From Ferrimonas futtsuensis DSM 18154 (GTDB lineage: Bacteria > Pseudomonadota > Gammaproteobacteria > Enterobacterales > Shewanellaceae), in NCBI RefSeq assembly GCF_000422645.1, contig NZ_AUGL01000006.1, positions 186,001 through 250,000 of the forward strand: a stretch of DNA of 64,000 nt, read 5' to 3'. Shown here piece by piece: positions 1 to 9,627 of this stretch (position 1 is its first letter; each line of letters opens with the position of its first letter). The position numbers and the translations under genes were made by a program. The notes under the pieces were generated by a model, which searched no databases, had not been told where the DNA came from, and worked only from the letters and a program-made list of their open reading frames with translations.

Positions 1-60
1 CCTTTGAAATTTAGTTGGAAGTGATACTCTAGATTTAGGAGTGAGCCACAAAGGGCTCCG

Positions 61-74
61 TTGATCTGAAACAA
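61..74. promoter_or_regulatory. FNR-like half-matched palindrome upstream of uspE
   Basis: TTGAT, four bases, then AACAA; the second half differs from the FNR consensus ATCAA at one base. It lies about 62 bases before the uspE start. uspE often follows fnr/etrA in relatives, so oxygen-linked control is plausible, but one 9/10 match is weak evidence. The rest of 1-135 shows no gene. Confidence 0.3.
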
Positions 75-135
75 AGGAATGACCCACCCTTCCATGCAAC
101 GATGTTGGTGAGGGACACAAAGTTAGGAGAGCTTT

Positions 136-1062
136 ATGAGCAGCGAACGATTTCTTGTTGTCATCGATCCCAGCCGGGATGATCAACCTGCGCTGGAAAG
201 GGCGGCCCACCTGGCCCGCTGTGCCGGAGCCCGATTAACCCTCTTCCTCAGCATCTTCGATTTTTCCTATGAGATGACCTCCATGTTGTCCCAGGAGGAG
301 AGAGATGCCATGAGAAATGGTGTGGTGACACAGCGGCGTAAATGGCTGGAACAGCTGGCCGAGCCTCTGGTTGCCGACGGACTGGACGTGAACTTTGACG
401 TGGTGTGGCACAACCGTCCTTTCGAGAGCATCATCAACCATGTTCTCAACAACGACATTGCCTACATCATTAAGAGCACCCATGCCCACGACAAGCTCAA
501 GTCGGTGATCTTTACTCCCACCGACTGGCACCTGTTGCGCAAGGCGCCGGTGCCTGTCCTGCTGGTGAAAGAGCACGATTGGCCGGCAGATGGCAATATC
601 CTGGCTGCCGTAAACGTCGCCGCCGACGATGAAGAGCATCAGGAGCTCAACGATCGTATCGTCTCCAACGCCGTGAAGCTGGCCACGGTGATCGACGCCC
701 GAGTGCACCTGGTCAATGGCTACCCCGGTACCCCGGTGAATATTGCCATCGAATTGCCGGATTTCGATGCGCACGCCTACAACCAGTCCATCAAGCAGCA
801 TCATACCCAACGCATCGAAGCACTGGCGGAGCGGCATGGCATTGACCACAAACGCTGCCATGTGTTGGAAGGACTGCCCGAAGACGTGATTCCCGAGTTG
901 GCCAGAGAGCTGGACGCGGAGCTGGTGATGCTGGGCACCGTTGGACGCAGCGGTCTGTCCGCGGCCCTGATTGGCAACACCGCCGAGCACGTCATCGACA
1001 GCTTGAATTGCGATCTGGTGGCCTTTAAACCCAAGAGCTTTGTATGCCCATTGGCGGACTGA
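136..1062 (+). CDS. uspE: Universal stress protein UspE
   Basis: Cytoplasmic tandem universal-stress protein, 308 aa against about 316 aa in E. coli UspE. Two USP domains are visible (about residues 4-150 and 155-305). The second carries a G-x2-G-x9-G nucleotide-binding signature (GTVGRSG...IGN) near residue 267, and the stretch FTPTDWHLLRKAPVPVLLVK is characteristic of UspE. The start is set by an AGGAG 6-7 bases upstream of ATG. The family is linked to stress survival and motility/adhesion in E. coli; its biochemical role is not settled. It is a single transcription unit ended by the hairpin at 1158. Confidence 0.95.
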   Translation: MSSERFLVVIDPSRDDQPALERAAHLARCAGARLTLFLSIFDFSYEMTSMLSQEERDAMRNGVVTQRRKWLEQLAEPLVADGLDVNFDVVWHNRPFESIINHVLNNDIAYIIKSTHAHDKLKSVIFTPTDWHLLRKAPVPVLLVKEHDWPADGNILAAVNVAADDEEHQELNDRIVSNAVKLATVIDARVHLVNGYPGTPVNIAIELPDFDAHAYNQSIKQHHTQRIEALAERHGIDHKRCHVLEGLPEDVIPELARELDAELVMLGTVGRSGLSAALIGNTAEHVIDSLNCDLVAFKPKSFVCPLAD

Positions 1063-1157
1063 TTCGCCGTTTCTGCACGCGCAGCGCTTAGTGAGATGGC
1101 GTGTGCGCAGACAAAGTGAGCACCACCTGGCGCATTCCAGCTCCAGAGCCTGAAAAG

Positions 1158-1181
1158 ACGCGGCACGAGCCGCGTTTTTTT
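1158..1181 (+). terminator. Rho-independent terminator of uspE
   Basis: Seven-base-pair perfect stem (1158-1164 with 1169-1175), ACGA loop, followed by a T run. Confidence 0.85.
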
Positions 1182-1256
1182 ATGGCAGAGCCTTTACCCG
1201 CCCTCCCCTAACGGGGATAATGCCAGCCCCAAATTGACAGCATATTGAGGTATGGA

Positions 1257-2183
1257 GTGGAACTTACCCAGAAGCAGAAAACCCGCCTGAACAAACTGCA
1301 GAAACGCCTTCGTCGTGAGGTGGGCAGTGCCATTGAAGATTACCGTATGATTGAAGATGGCGATGTGGTGATGGTGTGCCTCTCCGGTGGTAAGGACAGC
1401 TACACCATGCTGGACATTCTGCTGAATCTGCAGCACCGTGCCCCCGTTGATTTCACGCTGGTGGCGGTCAACCTGGATCAGAAGCAGCCAGGCTTTCCGG
1501 AAGATGTGCTGCCGGCCTATCTGGACAGCCTGGGTGTGGCCTACCACATCCTGGAGAAAGACACCTACTCCATCGTCAAGGACAAGATCCCCGAGGGCAA
1601 GACCACCTGTTCTCTGTGTTCCAGGCTGCGCCGGGGTACCCTCTATGGGTTTGCCCAAAGAATTGGCGCCACCAAGATCGCCCTGGGCCACCACAGGGAT
1701 GACATGATTGAGACGCTGTTCCTCAACATGTTCTTCGGCGGCAAGCTGAAATCGATGCCACCAAAACTGCTGTCTGACGATGGCGCCAACGTGGTGATTC
1801 GCCCCCTGGCTTATGCCCGGGAAAAAGACATCAGCGAATACGCCGAGCTGAAATCCTTCCCTATCATCCCCTGCAATCTGTGTGGCTCTCAGGAAAATCT
1901 GAAGCGCAAGCAGGTGAAAGAGATGCTCAAAGGCTGGGACAAGCAGTTCCCCGGGCGAATCGAAACCATCTTTACCGCCATGCAGAATGTCGCGCCCTCC
2001 CAGTTGGTGGACCGTGGACTGTTTAACTTTACCGAACTCAGGGCCGATCCCAACGCGGCCCCCAGCGGTGAGGTCGCCGAAGCGGATCTGCCCGCGTTTG
2101 ATTTCTTTGATGCGGACAACAGCGGTCACATCGACCTGGACCAGGCCAGTCGCATCGATGTGGTTCAGGTGCACCAGCCGTAA
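1257..2183 (+). CDS. ttcA: tRNA 2-thiocytidine(32) synthetase TtcA
   Basis: ATP-dependent tRNA thiolase making 2-thiocytidine at position 32 of some tRNAs; an iron-sulfur enzyme. Visible are the PP-loop SGGKDSYTM, the cluster/catalytic cysteine pairs CSLC and CNLC, and family signatures [13 protein letters not shown] and [17 protein letters not shown]. The open frame extends to a TTG at 1245, but I prefer GTG at 1257 (308 aa) because GAGG sits six bases before it and the family N-terminus aligns there. The C-terminus is acidic and poorly conserved, as in relatives. It ends at a terminator shared with the convergent Nif3-family gene. Confidence 0.93.
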   Translation: MELTQKQKTRLNKLQKRLRREVGSAIEDYRMIEDGDVVMVCLSGGKDSYTMLDILLNLQHRAPVDFTLVAVNLDQKQPGFPEDVLPAYLDSLGVAYHILEKDTYSIVKDKIPEGKTTCSLCSRLRRGTLYGFAQRIGATKIALGHHRDDMIETLFLNMFFGGKLKSMPPKLLSDDGANVVIRPLAYAREKDISEYAELKSFPIIPCNLCGSQENLKRKQVKEMLKGWDKQFPGRIETIFTAMQNVAPSQLVDRGLFNFTELRADPNAAPSGEVAEADLPAFDFFDADNSGHIDLDQASRIDVVQVHQP

Positions 2184-2203
2184 CGGGCGGGTGAAGCTGT
2201 GAC

Positions 2204-2232
2204 AAAAAAAGGGCGCCATCCGGCGCCCTTTT
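2204..2232. terminator. Bidirectional terminator between ttcA and the Nif3-family gene
   Basis: Stem GGGCGCC/GGCGCCC (2211-2217 with 2222-2228) flanked by seven A on the left and four T on the right, so it can serve both converging genes. Confidence 0.85.
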
Positions 2233-2242
2233 CACTCTGGGA

Positions 2243-2998
2243 TCAAACCGGATTGTCGCAATCAACAAAGGTCACTTTCAGTCCATGGTGCTCAGTCAGG
2301 TACTGGCCTAACGCCTGGACGCCACCCCGTTCGGTGGCGTGGTGACCGGCGGCAAAATAACTGACGCCCTGCTCCTTAGCACTGTAGTAGGTGCGCTCCG
2401 CCACTTCACCGGAGAGATAGCCGTCGAGGTTCAGACTGGCCGCCAGGTCGATGTAATCTGGCGCCCCGCCAGTGCAGATCCCAAAGGTGGCAATCTTCCT
2501 GTCATGGCCACTGATGCACAAAGGAGTTCGTCCCAGGGCGCGTTCGATTCGTTGGCACAACTCCGTTTCCGACACCGGTGTCTCAAACCTGCCCCAGACC
2601 GGAACGGAGAGCTCATTGCCTTGCTCCATCGGGCCACACAGTGTTAACCCCAAGGCCTGTGCGAGCCGGGCATTGTTCCCCAAAGTGGGGTGAGCATCCA
2701 GAGGAAGGTGGTAACCGATGAGATTGATGTTGTTGTCCAGCAGCGCTTTGATGCGCTGTCGCTTCATGCCGGTGATCACCGGGTTTTCCCCTTTCCAGAA
2801 ATAACCGTGATGCACCAGCAGGGTATCCGCGCCCAATTCGATGGCGGCATTGATGGCCTCCTGGCCTGCGGTGACCGCAGTGACAACATGGGACACCTCA
2901 TCGCGTCCCTCCACCTGCAGGCCGTTGGGCGCATAGTCCTTGAACTTCCAAGGGGTCAACAGCTGGTCCAGGGCGTCTATTAGCTCAACTCTTTTCAT
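2243..2998 (-). CDS. Nif3-like dinuclear metal centre protein (YbgI family)
   Basis: 251 aa, close to E. coli YbgI (247 aa) along its length. Metal-ligand motifs of the Nif3/DUF34 family are present: VHHGYFWKGE near residue 64, LPLDAHP near residue 98 and AGHHATERGG near residue 217. The family forms a toroidal hexamer with a two-metal site. It has been proposed to act as a GTP cyclohydrolase I-like or metal-insertion protein, but the substrate is unsettled. It is a monocistronic gene, convergent with ttcA and divergent from the small gene at 3291. Confidence 0.9.
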   Translation of the reverse strand: MKRVELIDALDQLLTPWKFKDYAPNGLQVEGRDEVSHVVTAVTAGQEAINAAIELGADTLLVHHGYFWKGENPVITGMKRQRIKALLDNNINLIGYHLPLDAHPTLGNNARLAQALGLTLCGPMEQGNELSVPVWGRFETPVSETELCQRIERALGRTPLCISGHDRKIATFGICTGGAPDYIDLAASLNLDGYLSGEVAERTYYSAKEQGVSYFAAGHHATERGGVQALGQYLTEHHGLKVTFVDCDNPV

Positions 2999-3207
2999 CT
3001 TTCTTCAATTCGTATGCTGGGGAATAAGTTTAGTGTACTTGGTTCCACGGAGGGTTTTCCAATATTTAGCCCTGCTCTTCAATAGCGTCAAAACAGCAGC
3101 CGATGGCCATTGTCTATAGAACTAATTGCCAGGAACTTGGTCAGTCGGTCAAAACCTGAGTTTTAACGGGGGAAATCGCAAATCCGCTGATTTTTTGTGG
3201 CATTTAT

Positions 3208-3236
3208 TAGACAAATTGCCCCAAAATCGGTATAAA
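3208..3236 (+). promoter_or_regulatory. Sigma-70 promoter of the small basic protein gene
   Basis: TAGACA (-35, five of six) and TATAAA (-10, five of six) with an exact 17-base spacer, about 55 bases before the start at 3291. Confidence 0.65.
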
Positions 3237-3290
3237 GACAGGCTGAAATATCAGCCCGAGTCGGCGAAAAGACAAAGGTTTTAAAACAAT

Positions 3291-3632
3291 ATGTCCAAAC
3301 TGAATAAGGAAGAGGTACTGCAGCAACTCAATGATGCGTACCTGGCGAAACACGGTAAGACCCCTGAGATCGAGCAAAAAGGCAGCTGGTTCAAAGTAGA
3401 TGGCGGTAAGTCTCTGCGTCTGGGTGATCTGGCTGACATGGTTAAAGAGCTGACTGGCGGCGCAGAGTCCGTAGACGCAGCCCCGAAAGCCGAGCCAAAG
3501 AAGAGCGAGCCTGCTAAAAAAGCCGCTCCGAAAAAGGCGGCCAAAGTAAGTGGCAACGGCGGCATGTCCCCCAAGCAATTGTGGGCTCAAAAGCTGGCTC
3601 AGGGCAGCACCCTGCCCCGCGGTCACCGCTGA
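3291..3632 (+). CDS. Conserved hypothetical small basic protein
   Basis: 113 aa. Residues 1-58 look folded (SKLNKEEVLQQLNDAYLAKHGKTPEIEQ..., then a short beta-like segment containing KVDGGKSLRLGDLADMV). Residues 60-90 form a low-complexity Ala/Lys/Pro/Glu linker. The C-terminus is SPKQLWAQKLAQGSTLPRGHR. The modular shape with a basic linker is reminiscent of nucleic-acid-associated proteins, but I do not recognise a named family and assign no function. It has its own promoter and terminator. Confidence 0.8.
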   Translation: MSKLNKEEVLQQLNDAYLAKHGKTPEIEQKGSWFKVDGGKSLRLGDLADMVKELTGGAESVDAAPKAEPKKSEPAKKAAPKKAAKVSGNGGMSPKQLWAQKLAQGSTLPRGHR

Positions 3633-3649
3633 TAAAGAATAATAAAAAA

Positions 3650-3671
3650 GCCGGCATCAGCCGGCTTTTTT
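3650..3671 (+). terminator. Terminator of the small basic protein gene
   Basis: GCCGGC/GCCGGC stem (3650-3655 with 3660-3665) with an ATCA loop, six T after it and six A before it. Confidence 0.88.
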
Positions 3672-3703
3672 ATTGTCTGATATTCAACAATATTCAGATA
3701 TTA

Positions 3704-3728
3704 AAAAAGGGACCCTAGGGTCCCTTTT
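3704..3728. terminator. Terminator of the infC-rpmI-rplT operon
   Basis: Palindrome centred on CTAG at 3715-3718: GGGACC/GGTCCC with A runs and T runs on both sides. It lies just downstream of rplT on the minus strand. Confidence 0.85.
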
Positions 3729-3748
3729 CCTGTCCAGGTAAGAAAAAC

Positions 3749-4111
<363 letters not shown>

Positions 4112-4125
4112 TTAATCCCTCCCAA

Positions 4126-4323
4126 TTAGGCGTACGGCAGCATGGTGCGGATCTGAGCCACGTCAGACTTAGCAACCATTTGCTTGGAGCGCAGGTGACG
4201 CTTGCGCTTGGTGGACTTCTTGGTCAGGATGTGACGCAGGTGAGACTGCTTGCGCTTGAAACCGCCGGAGGCAGTTTTCTTGAAACGCTTAGCAGCACCT
4301 TTATTGGTTTTCAGCTTAGGCAT
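4126..4323 (-). CDS. rpmI: 50S ribosomal protein L35
   Basis: 65 aa, full length, very basic ([17 protein letters not shown]... [18 protein letters not shown]). It is a large-subunit protein located between infC and rplT. An intrinsic-terminator-like hairpin lies in the 91-base gap that separates it from infC. Confidence 0.98.
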   Translation of the reverse strand: MPKLKTNKGAAKRFKKTASGGFKRKQSHLRHILTKKSTKRKRHLRSKQMVAKSDVAQIRTMLPYA

Positions 4324-4368
4324 TCTAAACTCCGCATTGTAAATAAAAAATAGAACTGCAAGGCGAAC

Positions 4369-4396
4369 AAAAACAGCCCAGTCAGCGACTGGGCTG
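4369..4396 (-). terminator. Intrinsic terminator/attenuator between infC and rpmI
   Basis: On the minus strand, a perfect 10-bp stem (4387-4396 with 4374-4383) with a three-base loop is followed by five U. It lies 18 bases past the infC stop and 46 bases before the rpmI start. It would release part of the transcripts after infC and so set the ratio of IF3 to L35/L20. Confidence 0.75.
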
Positions 4397-4414
4397 AGTT
4401 GTTACTTGGAAGCC

Positions 4415-4957
4415 TTACTGTTTCTTCTTTGGCGCGAGGACCATCACCGCCTGGCGACCTTCCACTTTAGGGAAAGCCTCCACCTGGGCCAGTTCTGCCA
4501 AATCGTCTTTGATACGATTGAGCAGCTTCAGTCCCAGATCCTGGTGGGCCATTTCGCGACCTCGGAAACGCAGCGTAATTTTCGCTTTGTCTCCGTCTTC
4601 CAAGAAGCGAGTCAGGTTGCGTAGTTTTACCTGATAGTCGCCTTCATCGGTTCCAGGACGGAATTTGACTTCCTTAACCTGAATCCGCTTGGTCTTTTTA
4701 CGCTGTTCCTTTTGGTTTTTAGCCTGTTCGTAAAGGAACTTACCGTAGTCCATGATCCGGCATACCGGTGGCTCCGCGTTGGGACTGATCTCTACCAGAT
4801 CCATCCCTGCTTCCTGGGCTCGCTCTGCCGCTTCACGACCGGAAACGATACCCGCTTGCTCACCGTCAGCATCAATCAGTCGAACTTCGCGTGCACGAAT
4901 TTCACCGTTGATGCGAGTTTGGTCCTTGGCCGGACCTTGCTTTTTTCCGCCTTTTAT
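4415..4957 (-). CDS. infC: Translation initiation factor IF-3 (AUA start)
   Basis: 180 aa, the same length as E. coli IF3. The frame has no ATG, GTG or TTG before residue 52, which lies inside the conserved [22 protein letters not shown] segment. The family N-terminus (xKGGK... [13 protein letters not shown]) begins at an ATA codon at 4957, three bases after the thrS stop and nine bases after a GGAGG. IF3 proofreads the start codon and in E. coli represses its own mRNA through a rare AUU start; here AUA takes that role. The N domain (1-80) and C domain (95-180, ending APKKKQ) are complete. Confidence 0.93.
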   Translation of the reverse strand: MKGGKKQGPAKDQTRINGEIRAREVRLIDADGEQAGIVSGREAAERAQEAGMDLVEISPNAEPPVCRIMDYGKFLYEQAKNQKEQRKKTKRIQVKEVKFRPGTDEGDYQVKLRNLTRFLEDGDKAKITLRFRGREMAHQDLGLKLLNRIKDDLAELAQVEAFPKVEGRQAVMVLAPKKKQ

Positions 4958-4960
4958 AGC

Positions 4961-6895
4961 TTATTCCTCCAGCAATTTCAGACTACGGTCGTTGATTTCG
5001 TTCTGGATCTGCTCAATCATCTTGTCGACTTTGATGCTACCCAAATCAACGCCATCGCGTGTACGCACCGCCACCTCGCCATTTTCGACCTCTTTGTCTC
5101 CAACGACAAGCAGATACGGGGTGCGCTTTAAAGTATGTTCGCGGATTTTAAAGCCAATCTTCTCGTTTCTCAAGTCCGCCTTGGCACGAATTCCCGAGTT
5201 TTTGAGCGCTTGGACAGTTTTTTCCACGTAATCGGCTTGTTTATCGGTGATATTCATCACCACCGCCTGTACCGGCGCCAGCCAGGTGGGCAGTTTACCC
5301 GCGTACTCTTCGATCAGGATACCGATAAAGCGCTCGAGGGAACCCAGAATGGCCCGATGGATCATCACAGGTACTTTACGACTGTTGTCTTCACTCACGT
5401 AGCTGACGTCCAGGCGCTCGGGCTGAGGCATGGAGAAGTCCAGCTGAATGGTGCCGCACTGCCAGGCGCGGTCCAGACAATCGTGCAGGGTAAACTCAAT
5501 CTTGGGACCGTAGAAGGCGCCCTCACCCGGCTGCAGTTCATAGCTTAGACCATTGGCTTCGAGAGCCTCGGCCAGAGACTGCTCTGCCTTGTCCCACAGG
5601 TCATCGGCACCGATGCGCTGCTCGGGGCGGGTGGACAGCTTCACGTCGATCTCTTCGAAGCCGAAGGTCTTGTAGGTGTCATACACCATCTGGATGCAGG
5701 CGGTGACTTCATCCAGGATCTGCTCATCGGTACAGAAGACGTGAGCGTCGTCCTGGGTAAAGGAGCGCACGCGCATCAGACCGTGCAAAGAGCCCGACGG
5801 CTCATTACGGTGAACCAGACCGAATTCCGCCATACGGTATGGCAGGTCGCGGTAGGACTTCAGGCCCTGCTTGAAGATCTGCAGGTGGCCTGGGCAGTTC
5901 ATCGGCTTCACCGCGTAGGTACGCTTCTCAGACTCGGTGGCGAAGATCATCTCAGAGTACTTGTCCCAGTGACCGGAACGTTCCCACATCACCTTGTCCA
6001 TCACCAGAGGAGTACGAACCTCTTCGTAGCCGTACTTGTCCAGCTGGGTGCGCATAAACCCTTCCAGCTCTTTGTAGATGGTCCAGCCGTCGTTGTGCCA
6101 GAACACCATACCCGGTGCTTCTTCCTGCCAGTGGAACAGATCCAGGGCTTTACCGATCTTGCGGTGATCGCGCTTGGCGGCTTCCTCAAGACGGACCAGG
6201 TGGGCCTTAAGCTGCTTCTTGTCGCCCCATGCTGTGCCGTAGATGCGCTGAAGCATCTTGTTGTCGGAGTCGCCGCGCCAGTATGCGCCGGCCACATTCA
6301 TCAGTTTGAAGTGGTGGCAGAACTTCATGTTTGGCACGTGAGGTCCGCGGCACATGTCCACGTACTCTTCGTGATGATAGAGACCGGGCTGGTCGTCACG
6401 GCTGACGTTTTCATCCAGGATCTCAACTTTATAGGCTTCGCCCCGGGCGTCAAAAGTATCCCGGGCTTCCTGCCAGCTAACGCGCTTTTTCACCACATCG
6501 TAGTTGGTTTTGGCCAGCTGAAGCATGCGCTTCTCCAGGGCATCGATATCCTCCTGGGTCAGCTTGTGCTCCAGGTCGATGTCATAGTAGAAGCCGTTGT
6601 CGATGGTGGGACCGATGGCCATTTTGGCGTCGGGCCACAGTTGCTTCAGGGCGTGGCCCAGCAGGTGGGCACAGGAGTGGCGAATGATCTCCAGACCATC
6701 TTCATCCTTGACAGTGATGATGGACAGCTCGCTGTCCTGGTCCATGATCTCGCAGGCATCGACGCGCTCCCCGTTGATGCGGCCGGCGATGCACGCCTTG
6801 GCCAGACCAGGACCGATGTCGCTGGCTACGTCCATTACGGATACGGGGGTGTCGAATTCGCGTTTGCTACCGTCTGGCAGGGTAATAACTGGCAT
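4961..6895 (-). CDS. thrS: Threonine-tRNA ligase
   Basis: 644 aa, near the usual 642. Domain order: TGS (about 1-64), editing domain with HSCAH (73-77), class II catalytic core with MNCPGH and the zinc ligands (about 245-535), then the anticodon-binding domain. It charges tRNA-Thr in the cytoplasm. It is first in the thrS-infC-rpmI-rplT operon, and its stop lies three bases from the infC start, so translation is probably coupled. The leader of about 145 bases contains a candidate operator hairpin. Confidence 0.98.
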   Translation of the reverse strand: MPVITLPDGSKREFDTPVSVMDVASDIGPGLAKACIAGRINGERVDACEIMDQDSELSIITVKDEDGLEIIRHSCAHLLGHALKQLWPDAKMAIGPTIDNGFYYDIDLEHKLTQEDIDALEKRMLQLAKTNYDVVKKRVSWQEARDTFDARGEAYKVEILDENVSRDDQPGLYHHEEYVDMCRGPHVPNMKFCHHFKLMNVAGAYWRGDSDNKMLQRIYGTAWGDKKQLKAHLVRLEEAAKRDHRKIGKALDLFHWQEEAPGMVFWHNDGWTIYKELEGFMRTQLDKYGYEEVRTPLVMDKVMWERSGHWDKYSEMIFATESEKRTYAVKPMNCPGHLQIFKQGLKSYRDLPYRMAEFGLVHRNEPSGSLHGLMRVRSFTQDDAHVFCTDEQILDEVTACIQMVYDTYKTFGFEEIDVKLSTRPEQRIGADDLWDKAEQSLAEALEANGLSYELQPGEGAFYGPKIEFTLHDCLDRAWQCGTIQLDFSMPQPERLDVSYVSEDNSRKVPVMIHRAILGSLERFIGILIEEYAGKLPTWLAPVQAVVMNITDKQADYVEKTVQALKNSGIRAKADLRNEKIGFKIREHTLKRTPYLLVVGDKEVENGEVAVRTRDGVDLGSIKVDKMIEQIQNEINDRSLKLLEE

Positions 6896-6912
6896 TTAGA
6901 CTCTCCACAGTG

Positions 6913-6933
6913 GTGATCCACACAAAAGATCAC
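6913..6933 (-). promoter_or_regulatory. Candidate thrS translational operator (anticodon-arm mimic)
   Basis: In the thrS mRNA leader a perfect 6-bp stem (GUGAUC/GAUCAC) closes a 9-base loop UUUUGUGUG. The loop holds UGU, a threonine anticodon, at about -29 to -27 from AUG. E. coli ThrRS represses its own mRNA by binding an anticodon-like hairpin at about the same distance (CGU near -32). The location and loop content match; binding is inferred. Confidence 0.5.
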
Positions 6934-7046
6934 ATGCATAGAATTGAAAAGAGGTCGGTTTTCAGACCGGAGCCATTTGGCAAGGTATTCGCCTTACAGG
7001 GCAAACAGTGCTCGCAACGGCGCTCGGTCCAACCGGCGAAGGCAGT

Positions 7047-7075
7047 AGTATAGAAAGGCGCAGCCTCCATTACAA
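7047..7075 (-). promoter_or_regulatory. Sigma-70 promoter of the thrS operon
   Basis: Reading the minus strand: TTGTAA (-35), 17 bases, TATACT (-10, five of six). Transcription would start near 7040, giving a leader of about 145 bases. Confidence 0.65.
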
Positions 7076-7181
7076 ATGAAATAGAGTTCAGTAACCTGCT
7101 ATTTCATCTGCAGTAGTTCAAGGTAAAAACCCCTGGGGTAACTTACACTTGAATTAGATTAATAAAAGAGGAGTCGTCGCC

Positions 7182-7388
7182 ATGAGAACCGATGCCTTCT
7201 ATCAAAGCATTCGCTGCCCCCATTGTGGTCATGATACCGCCGTGGCGGTGGACGCCAGTGGCGGAGAACAGGATTACTACGAAGATTGTCAGGCCTGCTG
7301 CAACGCCATCCACCTGCATCTGGCCATCGATGAGCAGAAGCAGCAGCTGAAGCTTTATGTGGACAGCGATGACGAGCAGTTTTATTAG
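7182..7388 (+). CDS. CPXCG-motif cysteine-rich protein
   Basis: 68 aa. An N-terminal CPHCG and a second pair CQACC at about 35-39 form a four-cysteine, zinc-ribbon-like knuckle. The remainder is acidic (DSDDEQF). The family is small, conserved in gammaproteobacteria and without a known function. GAGGAG lies about 10 bases before ATG. It is divergent from thrS. Confidence 0.85.
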   Translation: MRTDAFYQSIRCPHCGHDTAVAVDASGGEQDYYEDCQACCNAIHLHLAIDEQKQQLKLYVDSDDEQFY

Positions 7389-7539
7389 AGACTGTTGACC
7401 CTTGGTGGCTAGTTTTGCGGAAAAGTTGCCCTAACGATCAATTGTGCGTCTAGAGGATGGTCCTAATCGCATTTTATCTAGGTATTTAGGGATGCCCTTC
7501 GGGGCCGGCCTAACTCTCTCCACAAAAGACCAACAGTCC

Positions 7540-8157
7540 CTAGCCAGTCAGCCCCTTTTGCGCCAGGACGCGCTCCACGGTGTCGACGATGGCCTGGGTC
7601 TGACTGTCGATCTCAATGTTGAGACGATCGCCCTGTTTGCGCTCACCCAGGGTCGTGATGCTGAGGGTTTCCGGGATTAGGTGGATATCGAAGCCGTCTT
7701 CGCGGGTGGCGCCAACGGTGAGGCTGCAGCCGTCGATGGCGACAAACCCCTTGTGCAGGATGTATTTCATCCAGCGAGGCTCCACGGTCAGGCTGATGAC
7801 GCAATTGGTTTCCGTACGCTCGATCCCGCTGATGGTTGCCTGGGTGTGAACATGGCCGGACACCACGTGGCCCCCGACCTCTTTACCGAACACCAGAGAG
7901 CGCTCCAGGTTGACCCTGTCGCCAGCCCGCAGATCCCCCAGGTTGGTGACCTTCAGGGTCTCTTCCATTACGTCAAAAAAGACTCTATTATCGGTCAGTT
8001 CAGTCACGGTCAGGCACACCCCGTTATGGGCCACGCTGGCGCCAACCTGCAGATTCTCCCGGTACTGAGGCGGAATCGCCACCTCAAAAGTTCGCAGTTT
8101 GTCCCTTTCGATAATGGACGCTACCTTCGCCGTGGTTTGAACAATTCCAGTAAACAT
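7540..8157 (-). CDS. ribE: Riboflavin synthase, alpha chain type
   Basis: 205 aa (E. coli enzyme 213). Two lumazine-binding repeats are visible: MFTGIVQTTAKV with GVCLTVTEL in the N-terminal half, and a second repeat with DGCSLTVG near residue 145. It dismutates 6,7-dimethyl-8-ribityllumazine to riboflavin. No FMN riboswitch fits in the 43-base gap to the divergent MATE gene. The gap 7389-7539 downstream shows only a GCCC-TTCG-GGGC hairpin without a T run. The symbol ribC is used in some Enterobacteria. Confidence 0.95.
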   Translation of the reverse strand: MFTGIVQTTAKVASIIERDKLRTFEVAIPPQYRENLQVGASVAHNGVCLTVTELTDNRVFFDVMEETLKVTNLGDLRAGDRVNLERSLVFGKEVGGHVVSGHVHTQATISGIERTETNCVISLTVEPRWMKYILHKGFVAIDGCSLTVGATREDGFDIHLIPETLSITTLGERKQGDRLNIEIDSQTQAIVDTVERVLAQKGLTG

Positions 8158-8200
8158 ACAACTCCAATAATTTTTCGTAGTATCGGACCTTACGCCCTAT

Positions 8201-9565
8201 ATGCACAGTCGCCTCTATCAGGCCAAAAGCCTAATTCGCCTGGCCCTGCCGGTTCTTGCCGCCCAGGTTGCCCAGACCATGATGGGATTCATCGATACGG
8301 TGATGGCTGGCCGAGTCAGCGCCACAGACATGGCTGCCGTGGCCGTCGGCACCAGCATCTGGTTGCCGACCATTCTGTTTTTCGCCGGCATCCTGATGGC
8401 ACTGACCCCCATGGTCTCGCATCATCACGGTGCCCGGCAAGAGCGTAGAATACGCCCTTTGATTCATCAGGGTATCTACCTGGCGCTGGTCTGTGGCCTG
8501 CTGGCCATGGCCATCTTCACCCAGACCGAGTGGATTTTGGCACAGATGGACCTGGATCCGCAGCTGTTTGAGTTGAGCCGGGGGTATCTGGCCGCGGTTT
8601 TGTGGGGCGCGCCCCCGTTTTTGCTGTTCCAGGTGTTAAGGAATTTCACCGAGGGGCTGTCGTGGACCCTACCCTCGATGATCATCGGCTTTGTGGGGCT
8701 GGCCATCAATATTCCGGCCAACTACATCTTCATCTATGGTCATTTTGGCATGCCTGCCATGGGCGGTGCCGGGTGCGGGGTGGCCACCGCCCTGGTGTTC
8801 TGGGGGATGTTCCTGGCCATGGCCCTCTACCTGCTGATCACTCAACGGTTTAAAGAGTACCGCCTGTTTCAGGGCTGGAAGCGGGTCAACCTTTCCCTGC
8901 AGGCTGCGGTAGTCAAACTGGGACTGCCCATTGCCCTGGCGCTGTTTTTTGAGGTCACCCTGTTTGCCGTGGTGGCGGTGGCCATCGCCCCGCTGGGGCC
9001 GGTGACCGTCGCCGGGCATCAGGTCGCGGCCAACTTCTCTGGGCTTATCTTCATGCTGCCTCTGGCATTAGGCATGGCCCTGACTATCCGCGTCGGCTAT
9101 TACCTGGGCCGCAAGGAGTTCGAGATTGCGGCCATGGTGGCAAGAATAGGCCTGATGATGGGGCTGGGCATAGCGGTGATTACCGCACTGGGGACGGTGC
9201 TGTTTCGGGAACAGATTGCGGCTCTTTACACCACGGATGCCGAGGTGCTGACCCTGGCCGGACAGCTGATGCTGCTTTGTGCCATCTATCAGTTGTCCGA
9301 CACGGTGCAGGTAGTCACCGCGGCGACCCTGCGCGGTTACAAGGACACCACGGCGTTGTTGTGGATCTCGCTGGTCTCCTACTGGGGAGTTGGCCTCTCC
9401 ACCGGCATAGTGCTGGGACTCACCGACTGGCTGGTGCCGGCCATGGGCGCTGCCGGCTTCTGGATAGGCTTTATTGCCGGACTCTCTGCTGCGGCCCTGA
9501 TGGTAAAAATACGCCTCAAAGGGGTACAGAAGCGACTGGCATTGGCTCAGGAGACCGCAGGCTGA
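8201..9565 (+). CDS. MATE-family multidrug/cation antiporter (NorM-like)
   Basis: 454 aa inner-membrane protein with about 12 hydrophobic helices. The N-terminal half contains LALPVLAAQVAQTMMGFIDTVMAG, the MATE signature; VAGHQVAANFSGLIFMLPLA marks the second half. NorM-type members export cationic drugs in exchange for Na+ or H+. It starts at the first ATG of a divergent pair with ribE; this arrangement is common in Vibrio and Shewanella. Substrates cannot be read from the sequence. Confidence 0.93.
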   Translation: MHSRLYQAKSLIRLALPVLAAQVAQTMMGFIDTVMAGRVSATDMAAVAVGTSIWLPTILFFAGILMALTPMVSHHHGARQERRIRPLIHQGIYLALVCGLLAMAIFTQTEWILAQMDLDPQLFELSRGYLAAVLWGAPPFLLFQVLRNFTEGLSWTLPSMIIGFVGLAINIPANYIFIYGHFGMPAMGGAGCGVATALVFWGMFLAMALYLLITQRFKEYRLFQGWKRVNLSLQAAVVKLGLPIALALFFEVTLFAVVAVAIAPLGPVTVAGHQVAANFSGLIFMLPLALGMALTIRVGYYLGRKEFEIAAMVARIGLMMGLGIAVITALGTVLFREQIAALYTTDAEVLTLAGQLMLLCAIYQLSDTVQVVTAATLRGYKDTTALLWISLVSYWGVGLSTGIVLGLTDWLVPAMGAAGFWIGFIAGLSAAALMVKIRLKGVQKRLALAQETAG

Positions 9566-9627
9566 TCAAAAACCACCCCATCGAGGGCAATCTTTAGCCA
9601 AACAAACGCGTTAACTGCAACCGGGCC

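Noticed and set aside
235..990. Long opposite-strand frames across high-GC genes (for example within uspE, thrS, dmsE and torS)
   Set aside because: They are antisense shadows of clearly identified proteins with biased third-position GC; none has a recognisable domain.
8158..8200. FMN riboswitch in front of riboflavin synthase
   Set aside because: The gap to the divergent MATE gene is 43 bases, too short for an RFN element.
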